Below, in pieces: positions 36,868-47,060 of a stretch of 64,000 nucleotides of DNA. Position numbers and translations under genes: made by a program. The notes beneath the pieces were generated by a model. The model saw only the letters and a list, made by a program, of their open reading frames with translations. It ran no database searches and was not told the DNA's origin. The stretch spans positions 28,043 to 92,042 of the forward strand of contig JAPOWQ010000023.1 in assembly GCA_026707585.1 (NCBI GenBank). Reading direction: 5' to 3'. The stretch comes from Chloroflexota bacterium (lineage in GTDB: Bacteria; Chloroflexota; UBA11872). Each line of letters starts with the position of its first letter. Positions within the stretch are counted from its first letter, which is position 1.

Positions 36868-37614
36868 ATGAGCGGGGCCATGCTGGGGAATGCCACGGCG
36901 GAAGCCGTTGCCCATGTTGATCTCGACGTCGCTCCGCGACAACAGCCCACGGAGTCACGGCTAACGCTCCGCCGCGCCCGACTTGAGGACAAGCGTTCCG
37001 CAGGTCATCTGCTGCGCGAAGCTCTGACGCCGGCTCTGGCGGACGCAGTGTTTGGTCTCGGAGTCGAGGGGGCTTCCACGAGCTACCTGGAGCGGCTCTT
37101 CGCTCGAACCGGGACGCTGTGGAGCTATGACCTCGTTACGTTGGCCGAGGTCCACGGCCAGGTGGCCGGCATGGTGTCGCACGCGCCGTGGACGGAGCTG
37201 GCGCGACGCTACCGAGCCACGATGTTGGCCTACCTGCGCGTGTACGGTCCCTGGCGGTTTTTCCGGCTCTTGCCGAGGCTACGGATGCTGATCCGCGCAA
37301 GCCCTGCCGTACCGGCGGATCATTGGTTCATCCCGTACCTGGCGGTGTTCCCAAAGCACCGGGGCAACGGCGTGGCCAAGGCATTGCTGGCCGATGTGCA
37401 CCAGCACGCGGATCGCCAGTCGTCCGCCTGCAGCCTGTACGTGCTGGCCGAAAACCGCGCCGCACGCGAGTTTTACAAGCAGGCTGGCTACGTTGACGGT
37501 ACATGGGAAGAGTCCTCGCGACTCAAAGACCTTGCGGGCACGCGCGGCCGTCTGCGCCTGGACCGGCGGCAGACTGGCAATTCGAAGACGGTGGCAGACT
37601 CCGCTCAATCCTGA
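36868..37614 (+). CDS. GNAT-family N-acetyltransferase
   Basis: This 248-residue protein has an N-terminal region of about 30 extra residues and a GNAT domain with the acetyl-CoA motif VFPKHRGNGVAKALL and NRAAREFYKQAGYV near the C-terminus. The target is unknown. Downstream ATG codons (36880) could also start translation. It is convergent with the MpaB/Lcp-type gene. Confidence 0.82.
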   Translation: MSGAMLGNATAEAVAHVDLDVAPRQQPTESRLTLRRARLEDKRSAGHLLREALTPALADAVFGLGVEGASTSYLERLFARTGTLWSYDLVTLAEVHGQVAGMVSHAPWTELARRYRATMLAYLRVYGPWRFFRLLPRLRMLIRASPAVPADHWFIPYLAVFPKHRGNGVAKALLADVHQHADRQSSACSLYVLAENRAAREFYKQAGYVDGTWEESSRLKDLAGTRGRLRLDRRQTGNSKTVADSAQS

Positions 37615-37757
37615 TTGACGCGGTGCGGACTTGTCTGCGCCGGCCGGCTGGAGTCTCGTCGCCCGCCCAGCATCGCTACGGGCTTGCTGACCTGTCTGAG
37701 ATTCAGGCGACGCCCGTTTCGCCGGGAGTCGTCAGATCGCTCGCGCTCTAAGTCGAG

Positions 37758-38966
37758 CTACCACTTGGTGGATTCTTCAGCGTACACATGATCAGGCATC
37801 TTGTAGCTGATGCCCGCCTCGTCAAAGACCGACACTTCAAGCAACGACGTGAGATTGGTGTAGTTGGTCTGTTGCAGGTGCTTGTGAAAGAGTCGGCCCA
37901 ACGTGCGTTCGATTCGGCCCTGCATGCGGAACCAGGGCAAGACACCGACGGTTGGGCTGCGCGGATACTTCAGCTTGTTGGCGAGGTCCTTGCCGATGAG
38001 TGCTCGGGATACCCGATACACGTACTTGGCCAGGTGCCGCCGCTCCTCGGGATCGGTCAGGCCAATCAGCAGCGGAGCGGAGTTGATCAGGGAATTCGCC
38101 ATCGCGATGCACTCGAAGTCCGGCTCGGGCTCACAGATCCCGCCAATCTCGAAGATTCGCAACGCTTCGGCTTCATCTCGGTACAAGATCGACTCGGGAA
38201 TGCCCATCAGGTAGCCGCTATAGCGCCAGACCTGCATGAAACTGGCGCGTTCTTCGTCGTCATAGACGGCGCCCAGGCTCTTCATGTGCTTAAGCAGTCG
38301 CGCGGAAAAGGCCGTAATGGCAAAGCCAAGGTGCGCGGCGCTCACGGGTTCGCCCAGTTCATCGAAGTCCCAATCGCCTGAGTTTGCGAGCAGGCGCCGA
38401 ACCTGGGCGTGAACCATGCGAACGCGAACGGAGAGTTTCCAGCCGTCGCCACCCCGGTCCATGCCGCCTGGAACGAACATTTCGAGCATGTGGCGGTTGT
38501 TCTGTTTCAAGCGTCGAACGCCCTGTTCGCGCAGCCGGCCAGTCGTAAAGAATGACTTGCTGATATTGGTCGCGAATCCTTCGACCAGCGTCCCGCCGAC
38601 AAACGCCCCCAGGATGATCCGGGAATTCCGATGGAACATGCGCATCCCGGGGATCAGCGACGCCTCGTCCACCCAGTCGGGAGGGGTTTTCAACTCCTCA
38701 AAGAAGTCCCGGACTTCGCGCGGCGCATCGTTCAGCGTGCTTTCGTCCTCCAAATTGTCCATGGCGGCCTGAACAATCCGCCACGATTCTCGCGGGCCGA
38801 GTTCTTCCAGCGCGGCCATCATTGCGTCGGCCATCGGATCGCCAATGCGGGTGTGGGCGACGTAGTTGGCGGCTACTTCCCGATCGAGCGCTCGAGCCCT
38901 GGCGTAGCCATCGCGATAGCAGGTCGGTAGATCCGCCCCAGCAGATTGCGATATCCCGGGATCCAT
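37758..38966 (-). CDS. Oxygenase of the MpaB / latex-clearing (DUF2236) family
   Basis: This 402-residue helical protein carries the DUF2236 pattern: RNSRIILGAFVGGTLVEGF, then ISKSFFTTGRL, and VRVRMVHAQVRRLL with H186. In rubber oxygenase Lcp the equivalent His is near the haem. There is no signal peptide here, unlike secreted Lcp enzymes. It starts 9 bases after the MMPL transporter stop, so they are one operon. It may oxidise a lipid or isoprenoid handled by the transporter (inference). Confidence 0.82.
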   Translation of the reverse strand: MDPGISQSAGADLPTCYRDGYARARALDREVAANYVAHTRIGDPMADAMMAALEELGPRESWRIVQAAMDNLEDESTLNDAPREVRDFFEELKTPPDWVDEASLIPGMRMFHRNSRIILGAFVGGTLVEGFATNISKSFFTTGRLREQGVRRLKQNNRHMLEMFVPGGMDRGGDGWKLSVRVRMVHAQVRRLLANSGDWDFDELGEPVSAAHLGFAITAFSARLLKHMKSLGAVYDDEERASFMQVWRYSGYLMGIPESILYRDEAEALRIFEIGGICEPEPDFECIAMANSLINSAPLLIGLTDPEERRHLAKYVYRVSRALIGKDLANKLKYPRSPTVGVLPWFRMQGRIERTLGRLFHKHLQQTNYTNLTSLLEVSVFDEAGISYKMPDHVYAEESTKW

Positions 38967-38975
38967 ATCGCGGAC

Positions 38976-41162
38976 TTATTCGTCCTCGGCGGGTTCAACC
39001 CTCACGTCGGGTAGCCAGCGCAGGAATGAGGGCAAGTACCAGTTGCGCTTGCCCAGTACCTCCATGCTAGCCGGAACCAGAACGGATCGAACGAGCGTCG
39101 CGTCAAGGAACACGGCGACGGCCAACCCGAAGCCGACCTGCTGATTGATGATGGTTTCACCCAGCGCAAAGCCGCCGAAGACAGCGACCATGATCAGGGC
39201 CGCCCCGGTAATGATCCCCGCGGTCGAACGCAGCCCGTACGCCACGGCCTCGGCGTTGTCGCCCGTGTGGTCGTAGCGTTCGCGGATGCGGCTGAGCAGG
39301 AATACGTGGTAGTCCATGGAGAGACCGAACAGGATTGAAAAGAGGAACAGCGGAATCCAGGCATCCACGACTTCCGCGTGGCGGAAACCCAGCAGTTCGG
39401 TCGCCACGCCCTTCTGGAAGACCAGGACCAGCAATCCGTAGGAGGCGCCGACTGACAGCAGGTTCATGATGACGGCCTTGATCGGGATGACGATGGATCT
39501 GAACACCAGCATCAGCACGATGAAGCTGAAACCGAGGACGAACAGGAAAACGAACGGCGTGTAGATCTCGACGATTTCGAACACATCAGCCGTAATGGCG
39601 GTAATACCGCCAACCAGCACACTCGCCGCCACGCCTTCAAACGCCGCCGGGATGTACTCGTCGCGCAGAGCCGTGACTGTGTCAACCGCAGCCTGGCTGC
39701 TCGACTCCCCGTGGATGATCAGCGTCAAGAGCGCCAGGTCACCCGCATCGTTGACGGTTGGAACCGGAGGAATAGGGAACCGGGGGTCATTGCTGAGCGT
39801 GGCCTGCAGGCGCTGAACCGCACCCTGGACCTCGGGACTGTTGACGTTGCCGTCAATTACGACTTCCACCGGATTGACGATGCCGAAGGAGAAGTTCTCT
39901 TCGAGCACATAAAAGGCCTCGCGACTCTGCGCGCCCTCGGGGAAGGCATCGACACCGCTCAGGCCGGTCTTGATGTCGAAGTAGAAGACCGTTAACACGA
40001 TCATGGGCACGGCGATGGCGAGGATGCTGATGACCGGGAATCGCATGACTTTCTCGGTGATGAACTCCCAGAACCCCGCCTTGGAATGGTCGGGGCTGGT
40101 CACCTTGAAGCGGCCGAGCAAGGGCACCGGCAGCAAGTTCACCCGGGGTCCAAGCAGCGCCAGCACGGCCGGAAGCAGCGTCAGCGTGGCCGCCAGGGCA
40201 ACGGCCACAACCAGGATGGCGCCGATGGCCAGAGACTGGAAGAAGAGGAACGGGACGATCAGCATTCCGCAGATGGCAATCATGACGGTGACGCCGCTGA
40301 ACAGGACGGTACGGCCGGCCGTGGATCCGGCGCGCTCGGCCGCCTCGAGCCTGTCCAGGCCGCGGTCCATTTCCTCGCGGAAGCGGGCGATGATGAGCAG
40401 CGAATAGTCAATGCCGACGGCCAGGCCGATCATCGTGACCATCAGCGTGACGAAGAACACCAGCTGAAAGGCCTGGCCGATCACCGCCACCAGGCCCAGG
40501 GCAATGACGATGGCGACGATGGCGAGGCCAATCGGCGCGAGTGCGGCGACCAGCGATCCGAAGAGCGCCACGAGGATGAGCAGCGCCACGGGAATGCCAA
40601 ATCGTTCGCCCTGCTCCAGGTCATGCAACGCAAGCTCGTTCTGCTCAACGGAAATGCTGGCTCTGCCGCTCGTCAGCACGCGGAAGCCGTCCACCCCGTC
40701 GGCTGCCTCCACGATGTCCAGGATGTGCTCGGCGTGCCCCTCGGCCTCGTTGAGGTCGCCGGCCAGCCGGAACGGCATCAGCGTGGTCCGGCGATCCGGA
40801 GATACCTGCCGCTCGTCGCCGGTCAGGTAGTAGTTCAGGCCGGCCGTGACCGCGTCGGGACCGAGGGCAACGATCTGTCCAAATACCGTCTCGACTTTGG
40901 TCTTGAAAGCGGGATCGTCGACGGTTAGGGCGTCCGACTGAACGATCACGATCTCCGTTATCGGTTCAGGGCCTCGGAGTCTGTCTTCCAGCAGTTCCGC
41001 CGCCTGCTGCGATCGTGCGCCGGAGCCCAGCTTCAGTTCAGTGGTCGTGGCACTGTCGAGCAACGCCTGACTCAGACCGCCCGCAACCACGGCGACGATA
41101 AGCCAGATTGCCAGTGTGACGAGCGGCCGCCGGGCACTTATGCGGGCCAGATATCCAGTCAA
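38976..41162 (-). CDS. MMPL-family RND transporter
   Basis: This 728-residue transporter has two homologous halves, each with a membrane segment, a large external loop and a five-helix bundle, about 12 segments in all. Characteristic stretches include GLAVGIDYSLLIIARFREE and LFGLSMDYHVFLLSRIRERY. The family exports lipids or hydrophobic compounds using the proton gradient. The start is TTG at 41162, supported by GGAGGGAG seven bases upstream. The oxygenase gene follows in the same operon. Confidence 0.9.
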   Translation of the reverse strand: MTGYLARISARRPLVTLAIWLIVAVVAGGLSQALLDSATTTELKLGSGARSQQAAELLEDRLRGPEPITEIVIVQSDALTVDDPAFKTKVETVFGQIVALGPDAVTAGLNYYLTGDERQVSPDRRTTLMPFRLAGDLNEAEGHAEHILDIVEAADGVDGFRVLTSGRASISVEQNELALHDLEQGERFGIPVALLILVALFGSLVAALAPIGLAIVAIVIALGLVAVIGQAFQLVFFVTLMVTMIGLAVGIDYSLLIIARFREEMDRGLDRLEAAERAGSTAGRTVLFSGVTVMIAICGMLIVPFLFFQSLAIGAILVVAVALAATLTLLPAVLALLGPRVNLLPVPLLGRFKVTSPDHSKAGFWEFITEKVMRFPVISILAIAVPMIVLTVFYFDIKTGLSGVDAFPEGAQSREAFYVLEENFSFGIVNPVEVVIDGNVNSPEVQGAVQRLQATLSNDPRFPIPPVPTVNDAGDLALLTLIIHGESSSQAAVDTVTALRDEYIPAAFEGVAASVLVGGITAITADVFEIVEIYTPFVFLFVLGFSFIVLMLVFRSIVIPIKAVIMNLLSVGASYGLLVLVFQKGVATELLGFRHAEVVDAWIPLFLFSILFGLSMDYHVFLLSRIRERYDHTGDNAEAVAYGLRSTAGIITGAALIMVAVFGGFALGETIINQQVGFGLAVAVFLDATLVRSVLVPASMEVLGKRNWYLPSFLRWLPDVRVEPAEDE

Positions 41163-41393
41163 GGCTTAACTCCCTCCATGCAACAACCCATGACCAAGAG
41201 CTTGTTGGGGTCTCCGTATCGCGCGACGGATTGCGACGGTTGCCAATCCGTCTGAGCGGCGCGACCGGAGGACGCTGCGTCCATGTTGACCCTCATCCGC
41301 CCGGGTTGGAGAGGAGACTGGCGGCAATATGCAGCCCCAGGGGTCATAGTTCACTACACGACAGGTAGCGCTCGAAACCCCAGGCATCGTAAG

Positions 41394-41419
41394 CACATGA
41401 CCAAAACGACCAACATGTG
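41394..41419. promoter_or_regulatory. Inverted repeat upstream of the MMPL operon
   Basis: The stretch 41163-41496 has no gene. Within it, CACATG at 41394 and CATGTG at 41414 form an inverted repeat around a centre holding two GACCAA-like direct repeats. Its position about 230 bases before the MMPL start suits a regulator site, but no promoter can be placed with confidence. Confidence 0.3.
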
Positions 41420-41496
41420 AGGTTATCAGCGTGCAAGCGCGGCTACCCATTTCGCCGAAATCCGTCGCGCCGTAGACAGCCGTCAGCCGCCGGATT

Positions 41497-42330
41497 TCAG
41501 GTATAGAGCCCGATCACACCGCGGCGCGCGGCTGCGCGGTCGGCGCGCCGAAACATCACTATGCCGCCCAGCACCGCAAGAAGCGCACTGCCCCCGGCTA
41601 CGGCAAGGTCAACAGCCAGCGGCGCGATCGTCGGCGTTCCAAGCACCAGGTGGCGCAGGGCGTCAAGCACATACGTGTGTGGAAACGCGTAGCTCAGCCA
41701 GCGGACGGACCACGGCAGGATCGTGATTGGAAAGACCGTTCCGGCCAACGCCAGGAGGAGACCGCTCACAATAGCGTCGGCGGCCCACGAGCGCGTGGCC
41801 AGGAACACACTGCCGAACACAAGACCAAGCCCCCAGAACGTCGCCAGCCCGAATAGCAGTGGAACGACAGCCAACACGGAGACCGTCTGCGTCGACGGAC
41901 CAAAGAACAGGAACGCTAACGCGATGATGATCGCGCCCTCGACCACCGCATCCGCCAACGCCGCCAGCGACGCTCCGAGGCACATGGCCCAGCGTGGGGC
42001 GGGCGTCGTCCAGAGGGCGGGCAGAATCCCGACGCGATTTGAATTTGAGAGATAGTGGATGGTGGCGGCCATGGGCCGGGTGGCCGCATTGATGACCACG
42101 AGTCCAACGGCGGCAAAGGTGACGAAGTCGCGGCCACCGCCGCTGGCCGCGAACCCCTCGGCACCGTAGGCCCGACTCATCAGCAGGATGGGCGCAAGGA
42201 ACAGGAAGGTTGTGACCATGCGAGCAGCCCACACGATGCGAAAGCGATTATGTTCGCGCCACATCTGGGCGGACGCGGCCAGCACTACGGCGGCTACGCG
42301 ACCAACGCGCTGAACCTCAGAAGGCTTCAA
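41497..42330 (-). CDS. ABC-2 type permease (second of pair)
   Basis: This 277-residue permease has six membrane segments of the drug exporter type (FLFLAPILLMSRAYG at the first pair and ITILPWSVRWLSYAFP before the last). A TTG at 42330 with GAGGG just upstream is chosen; it overlaps the preceding permease by 14 bases. Together with the other permease and the ATPase it makes an asymmetric exporter. Confidence 0.85.
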   Translation of the reverse strand: MKPSEVQRVGRVAAVVLAASAQMWREHNRFRIVWAARMVTTFLFLAPILLMSRAYGAEGFAASGGGRDFVTFAAVGLVVINAATRPMAATIHYLSNSNRVGILPALWTTPAPRWAMCLGASLAALADAVVEGAIIIALAFLFFGPSTQTVSVLAVVPLLFGLATFWGLGLVFGSVFLATRSWAADAIVSGLLLALAGTVFPITILPWSVRWLSYAFPHTYVLDALRHLVLGTPTIAPLAVDLAVAGGSALLAVLGGIVMFRRADRAAARRGVIGLYT

Positions 42331-43150
42331 GATGCCCTCGCTGGCGGGCGTCGCGGTCGAATCGTCTGAACAGCCACATCCCGCAGACACCGAAGACGAG
42401 CCCAAGACCAAGCAGCGCCGCGACCGACGTCCACGCGGCCGCGGCGTCGTTGAATACGAGCGTCGCCCGGAGCCCGCGAATCATCCAGGTCGGAGGAAGC
42501 AGATTGCCGACTACCTGGGCCCAGTCAGGAAGCACGGTTGTCGGGTAGGCCGGGCCCGCCAGGATTCCCATACCCATCAGGAGCGCCTGCACCAGCATCA
42601 TTCCGGCTCGCGCCCGCAGGACGACGGCGGCCCAGATGAGACCGAAGGACCCGACGGCGAAGGTCGAGGCGACAAGGACGGCGGTCAACGGCAATAGATC
42701 AAGGCTGACCGGGAACCTGAGGATGGCCCAGGCAACGGCGAAGGCGATTACGGTCCGTGCCATGCCAACTAACATTCCAGAGGTACCCAAGCCTGCGACC
42801 CGAGCCAGCAAGCTGGTCGGAGTCAACCAGATCGAGCCCAGCGTGCCTGAAAGGCGCTGAGCCTCGAGGACGAATCCAACGTTCGCTCCGGTCTGCGTCG
42901 ACCAGATCATGGCCGTCGCCCCGATCGCGACGTAGGCCATGTAGTTGTCGGTACCGGCAAGATCAACGAAGGTCTCAATGTGCCTGGCACCGGGCCCAAC
43001 CAGCGCAACCGCCGCGAGCGCCATGGGAAGCACGGCAAAGGTCGCCAGCCAGGCGCTGCTGACCAGGAAGAACGGCTCGCGCTGCTTCATCCGCCAGCTC
43101 AAGCTGGTTAGTTGCAGCATTGCGGCCGCGTTCGCCCAAGCGAGGCTCAC
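42317..43150 (-). CDS. ABC-2 type permease (first of pair)
   Basis: This 277-residue permease has about six membrane segments (FLVSSAWLATFAVLPMALAA first) and the GLRATLVFNDAAAAW loop near the end. The GTG at 43150 lies seven bases after the ATPase stop; a TTG at 43183 would overlap the ATPase. It pairs with the next permease, to which it is unlike in detail but similar in layout. Confidence 0.83.
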   Translation of the reverse strand: MSLAWANAAAMLQLTSLSWRMKQREPFFLVSSAWLATFAVLPMALAAVALVGPGARHIETFVDLAGTDNYMAYVAIGATAMIWSTQTGANVGFVLEAQRLSGTLGSIWLTPTSLLARVAGLGTSGMLVGMARTVIAFAVAWAILRFPVSLDLLPLTAVLVASTFAVGSFGLIWAAVVLRARAGMMLVQALLMGMGILAGPAYPTTVLPDWAQVVGNLLPPTWMIRGLRATLVFNDAAAAWTSVAALLGLGLVFGVCGMWLFRRFDRDARQRGHLEAF

Positions 43151-43157
43151 GCCCAAC

Positions 43158-44183
43158 CTAGACCGGGGCAAACGGTCCCCCAAGGCGGCTGCCGGTCAGC
43201 TCGATGTAGGCATCTTCCAAAGTGGCTTCGCGCAAGCGCGACTGGACGATCTCCGCGCCCGCCGCCGTCGCACGTTCCGTAATGTCCTCGGCCGATCGCC
43301 AGCCGTCGGGCGCTCGCACCGCGACCTGAACGGCCCCGTCACTCTCGACTTCCCCCCACCAAAGGGCGGCCTCGCCAATCGTGGTGCGCGCCGCGGACGT
43401 ATTGCCGCGCAGCATCAATTCCAGGCGCGGCTCCACGCCGGCGCGGCTGATGAGGTCCGCGGGTCGATCTTCCGCAATGAGGCGGCCTCTATCGATGATC
43501 CCAACGCGATCGCATACCTCGTCAGCTTCGTGCATGTTGTGGGTCGTCAGGAGGATTGCCTTCCCCTCCCGACGGAGTTCATCGACGAATCCGCGCGTCG
43601 CGCGCGCCGCGGCGGGGTCGAGGGCAGCCGTCGGCTCGTCTAGGAGCAGCACCGGCGGGTCGTGCATCAGGGTTCGAGCGAGATTGAGTCGTTGCTTCAT
43701 GCCCGTGCTGTACGACTCCACCAGTTCATCCGTCCGATCGGCGAGCCCCAGCCGTTCCATGAGTTCATCCGTGCGACGGCGAATCGCACTGCCGTCCATG
43801 AACACGAGACGCCCGAACATCTGCAGGTTCTCGCGGCCGGTGAGCCGCCAGAACACTCCGCGCTCGCCGGCAAACATCACGCCGATGCGCGTGCGCACCT
43901 CGGTGCCGTCGCGAACAGTGTCGTGCCCGCAAATGCGGGCGCTGCCGGAGGTCGGTTCGAGCAGCGTCGAGAGCATGCGAGCCATGGTCGTCTTGCCCGC
44001 GCCGTTGGGGCCCAGCAGGCCGTAAACCTCGCCGGCCTCGACCGAGAGCGACACGTCGTCGACGGCGACGATGAGTTCGTCTGGTGCTTCCGTCGGGCGC
44101 CGACGCAGTAAATCCCAGGGTCTGCGCGGCGGCCGCCGCCGCTCGAAGTGCTTGGTGAGCTCGACCGTCTCAATCAGAGGCAT
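43158..44183 (-). CDS. ABC transporter ATP-binding protein (DrrA type)
   Basis: This 341-residue ATPase has Walker A GPNGAGKT, signature [16 protein letters not shown], Walker [14 protein letters not shown] and the H loop [10 protein letters not shown] basic loop ([16 protein letters not shown]) precedes the fold. The C-terminal 80 residues form the extension seen in daunorubicin-type exporters. It is first in a three-gene operon with two permeases. Confidence 0.92.
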   Translation of the reverse strand: MPLIETVELTKHFERRRPPRRPWDLLRRRPTEAPDELIVAVDDVSLSVEAGEVYGLLGPNGAGKTTMARMLSTLLEPTSGSARICGHDTVRDGTEVRTRIGVMFAGERGVFWRLTGRENLQMFGRLVFMDGSAIRRRTDELMERLGLADRTDELVESYSTGMKQRLNLARTLMHDPPVLLLDEPTAALDPAAARATRGFVDELRREGKAILLTTHNMHEADEVCDRVGIIDRGRLIAEDRPADLISRAGVEPRLELMLRGNTSAARTTIGEAALWWGEVESDGAVQVAVRAPDGWRSAEDITERATAAGAEIVQSRLREATLEDAYIELTGSRLGGPFAPV

Positions 44184-44311
44184 GTCAGCTCGGGCAGGCA
44201 CCCAACACAGAACGGAGACGCCGGCCTCCGGCCGCGCCCAGCCACGGGACTGAGAATGTGCAAATCCTCCGCTGTCCGACTATCGAGAGCTTCGACTTCG
44301 GGCCTCCAGGC

Positions 44312-44358
44312 TGGTGGGCCGGGTGGGTCTCGAACCCACGACCTTCGGATTAAAAGTC
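44312..44358 (-). other. Isolated 3' half of tRNA-Lys(TTT): probable attachment site
   Basis: On the reverse strand the sequence reads from the anticodon loop (CTTTTAA) through TCCGAAGGTC, a perfect T arm (GTGGG-TTCGAGA-CCCAC) and acceptor strand CCGGCCC-A-CCA. The matching 5' half (which should begin GGGCCGG and hold a D arm) is missing: bases above 44360 do not pair. Such displaced 3' ends form when an element integrates in a tRNA gene. The orientation puts the element at higher coordinates. Confidence 0.75.
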
Positions 44359-44940
44359 CTTTGTGGCGGGGATTCTTGAGCGTCGTTAGGCACCTGTCAA
44401 CGCCCGTTACTTCCGTTAGTCCGCAACTCCGAATACCTCCCAGAATCAGCCAGCACGACCAACATTCGGCCCGAATGTTGGCAAAATGTTGGCAGCCCGT
44501 AGGTGTCGTTCTGGAACCGACTCAGTCGTGCCTGGCGGTCGTTGATGCCCCCCTTTCAGCAAATTGTATGGCCCCGGCGATGAAACACGTCGGGACGGTC
44601 CTGAGCTCAATAGAGGCTCGCAGGGTGCCCCGTCGCGGTGGCCTAGCAGAGCACGCCGAGTGCACAGTGAGTCGCTCGCGGCGTCGATGCTGCCGGAGGT
44701 CGTCTCGCCGCAGACGGGAGCAGGCGCCGCTTGAGGCTACGCGCGTCCTAATCGCTATGCCGCATCGCACGGCCACCGCCACTAAAGTCGTGGCGCTGCG
44801 CGACGGATCGAGGCACTGACGCGGGAGGAGCGTTGCGTTGGTGCGAGCCGGACCGCAGTCGGCTTGGCGTGGCGGCGCGTCCGGCTAATCACTGCTTCTG
44901 GCGTATAGTTCGACCTTGGTTCCGGGGTGCAAAGCGAAGC
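44359..44940. other. Gene-free stretch at element edge
   Basis: No convincing gene is seen. An exact palindrome with 11-base arms around one central base lies at 44459-44481 (left arm CCAACATTCGG), with a further half-site ATGTTGG at 44486. TATAGT at 44904-44909 is a likely -10 element for the first LRR gene. The open frame running across the tRNA remnant here is a known annotation artefact. Confidence 0.5.
44459..44492. repeat. Palindrome with extra half-site near the attachment site
   Basis: CCAACATTCGG at 44459 is followed after one base by its exact reverse complement, and then by a third copy of ATGTTGG at 44486-44492. It lies about 100 bases inside the element from the tRNA remnant, a place where recombinase arm sites or a regulator site would be expected. 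Confidence 0.5.
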
Positions 44941-46833
44941 ATGCGAGTACTTGTCGGCTTAGTTGTCGCCGCGGCCTTTGCCCTGCTCGCGGCGTGCGAT
45001 GGCCGGCCGACTTCCACCGCCCCGGCGCGTTCGGCGCCCGCAACCTCCCCCACGGCGGACGCGACCTCCATGCCTTCAACCGCGTTGCTTAAGCGACAGT
45101 GCGCCAACGGCACAGCCGTGCCCGATCCCCAGCAGAACCCCGGTCTGGTCCACGACTGCGCCGTGCTATTGGCTCTCCGCGAGACGCTGGCCGGCACGGC
45201 GCCACTGAATTGGAGTTCGGACCGCTCCATCTTTGCTTGGTGGGGCGTGCGCTTTGGTGGATTCTGGCCCGCTGCTCCAACAGACCGTGTGACCCGGCTG
45301 AATCTGTCCGACCTTCGCTTGACGGGAACGATTCCAGCCCAGGTGTCCGAACTGACCGAGCTGCGGGTCCTCTACCTATCAACCAATCAGCTGAAAGGCG
45401 GGATTCCGCCGGAACTCGGCGAACTCGCCAACCTGGCGGAACTCATTCTCGCGGAGAATCGGTTGATTGGACCAGTCCCGCCGGAGCTCGGCTTACTGAC
45501 CAATCTCGAAATCCTTGACCTTCGTCACAACCAACTCGTGGACGCTATCCCCCGGGAGCTGGGCGAGCTCACGCGTTTGTACTGGCTCTCTCTGTGGGGG
45601 AACCAGTTGAGGGGACGCATTCCAGCGCAGTTCGGTGCGCTCACAGAATTGCAGTGGCTATCCCTCGGAAATAATCGGTTGACGGGTGCGATCCCGTCGA
45701 CTCTAGAGTCGCTGACTCGGCTCGAGGGACTGTTCCTTGATGACAATCAGCTAACGGGTGAGATTCCCTCGTGGCTTGGCACGCTCGACAACCTCACGCA
45801 GTTGGAACTTCAAGGCAACAAGCTGACGGGTGGGATTCCCCTGGAACTGGGTGAGCTGAGCAGCCTCGCGAGGGTGTCCTTGGCGGACAACCAGTTGACC
45901 GGTGGGATCCCGCCCGCTCTTGGTGCGCTTTCCAACCTCACAGACTTGAATCTTGAAGGCAACCAGTTGACCGGTAGCATTCCACCGGAACTGGGTGCGC
46001 TGAGTAGCCTCGAATGGATGTCCTTGGAGAACAACCAACTGAAGGGTGAGATTCCGCCAAATCTCGGCATGCTCGCCGACCTGACGGTGTTGGATCTGAG
46101 CGGCAACCAGTTAACCGGCGCGATCTCGTCACAACTGGGCGAACTCGCCAGCCTGGAGTTCCTAGACCTGCAAGGAAATCAGTTAACGGGCAGCTTACCG
46201 CCCGAGTTTGGCGCGCTGACTGAATTGGAAGACCTCTACATGAACGATAACCGGTTGTCCGGCGAAATCCCGTCACAGCTAGGTCAGCTTGCCAATCTGG
46301 AGCACCTAGACTTGGAAGGCAACCAGTTGACGGGGTCGATTCCGTCCGAAGTCGGCAGACTGACCAAGCTAGCTATGCTCGACCTTGAGGGCAACCGATT
46401 GACCGGTGGGATTCCACCGGAGCTGGGTGCGCTGCCCAATCTGTTCTGGATCTCCTTAGCCAATAATCAATTCGCAGACAGCATTCCGTCATCTCTGAGC
46501 GTGCTAACGAAACTGCAGGTGCTTGACCTCAGCAATAACCAGTTGACCGGCCCTATCCCACCGCAGTTGGGCGAGCTCGCCCAGCTGGAGCACCTAGACT
46601 TGGCACGTAATCAGTTGACCGGGGGCCTTCCTTCGGAACTCGCCGCGCTTACGAAGCTCAAGTACCTGTACCTCGAAGGTAACCAGTTGACGGGTGCAGT
46701 TCCCCCGGAATTGGGTACGCTTCCTAGTCTGAAAACGCTCGACCTCACGGGCAACCGGTTGACCGGAACCCTTCCATCAAGACTCGACCGGCGCCTATGG
46801 CTCAAGCACGATCCAAACCGCCGAATCGGCTAA
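44941..46833 (+). CDS. Lipoprotein with 21 leucine-rich repeats
   Basis: This 630-residue protein has a lipoprotein signal with lipobox LAAC (Cys19), a Pro/Thr/Ala-rich linker (about 20-50), a conserved module (CANGTAVPDPQQNPG, DCAVLLALRETLAG, APLNW, WWGV) and 21 LRRs of exactly 24 residues each with the plant-like pattern LxxNxLTGxIPxELGxL. The C-terminus reads DPNRRIG. It should be anchored outside the cell and bind protein. TATAGT ends 31 bases before the ATG. Two related genes follow. Confidence 0.9.
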   Translation: MRVLVGLVVAAAFALLAACDGRPTSTAPARSAPATSPTADATSMPSTALLKRQCANGTAVPDPQQNPGLVHDCAVLLALRETLAGTAPLNWSSDRSIFAWWGVRFGGFWPAAPTDRVTRLNLSDLRLTGTIPAQVSELTELRVLYLSTNQLKGGIPPELGELANLAELILAENRLIGPVPPELGLLTNLEILDLRHNQLVDAIPRELGELTRLYWLSLWGNQLRGRIPAQFGALTELQWLSLGNNRLTGAIPSTLESLTRLEGLFLDDNQLTGEIPSWLGTLDNLTQLELQGNKLTGGIPLELGELSSLARVSLADNQLTGGIPPALGALSNLTDLNLEGNQLTGSIPPELGALSSLEWMSLENNQLKGEIPPNLGMLADLTVLDLSGNQLTGAISSQLGELASLEFLDLQGNQLTGSLPPEFGALTELEDLYMNDNRLSGEIPSQLGQLANLEHLDLEGNQLTGSIPSEVGRLTKLAMLDLEGNRLTGGIPPELGALPNLFWISLANNQFADSIPSSLSVLTKLQVLDLSNNQLTGPIPPQLGELAQLEHLDLARNQLTGGLPSELAALTKLKYLYLEGNQLTGAVPPELGTLPSLKTLDLTGNRLTGTLPSRLDRRLWLKHDPNRRIG

Positions 46834-47060
46834 CGAGAACTCTCCTGTCCACGTTTGACCGACGTTTCCCTTTGGAAGAATGGGACTTCGGAGACGATCA
46901 AATGCCGGGGTCCGTTCCCCTAGGTAACACCTCCCGGCCCTCATCGATGATGCACAAAGGATCATGCCACACGAGGCGTCGTCGGCCAATCAGGGCCGCA
47001 CGCCGCTACTCACCAACAAAGAGCCAAGCGATGGTTGGCAAGCTGCCAGCGAAGGCCTAG

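Noticed and set aside
44148..44819. Open frame reading SRTHDLRIKSP
   Set aside because: It runs through the tRNA-Lys remnant; this peptide is a common artefact of translating tRNA 3' ends.
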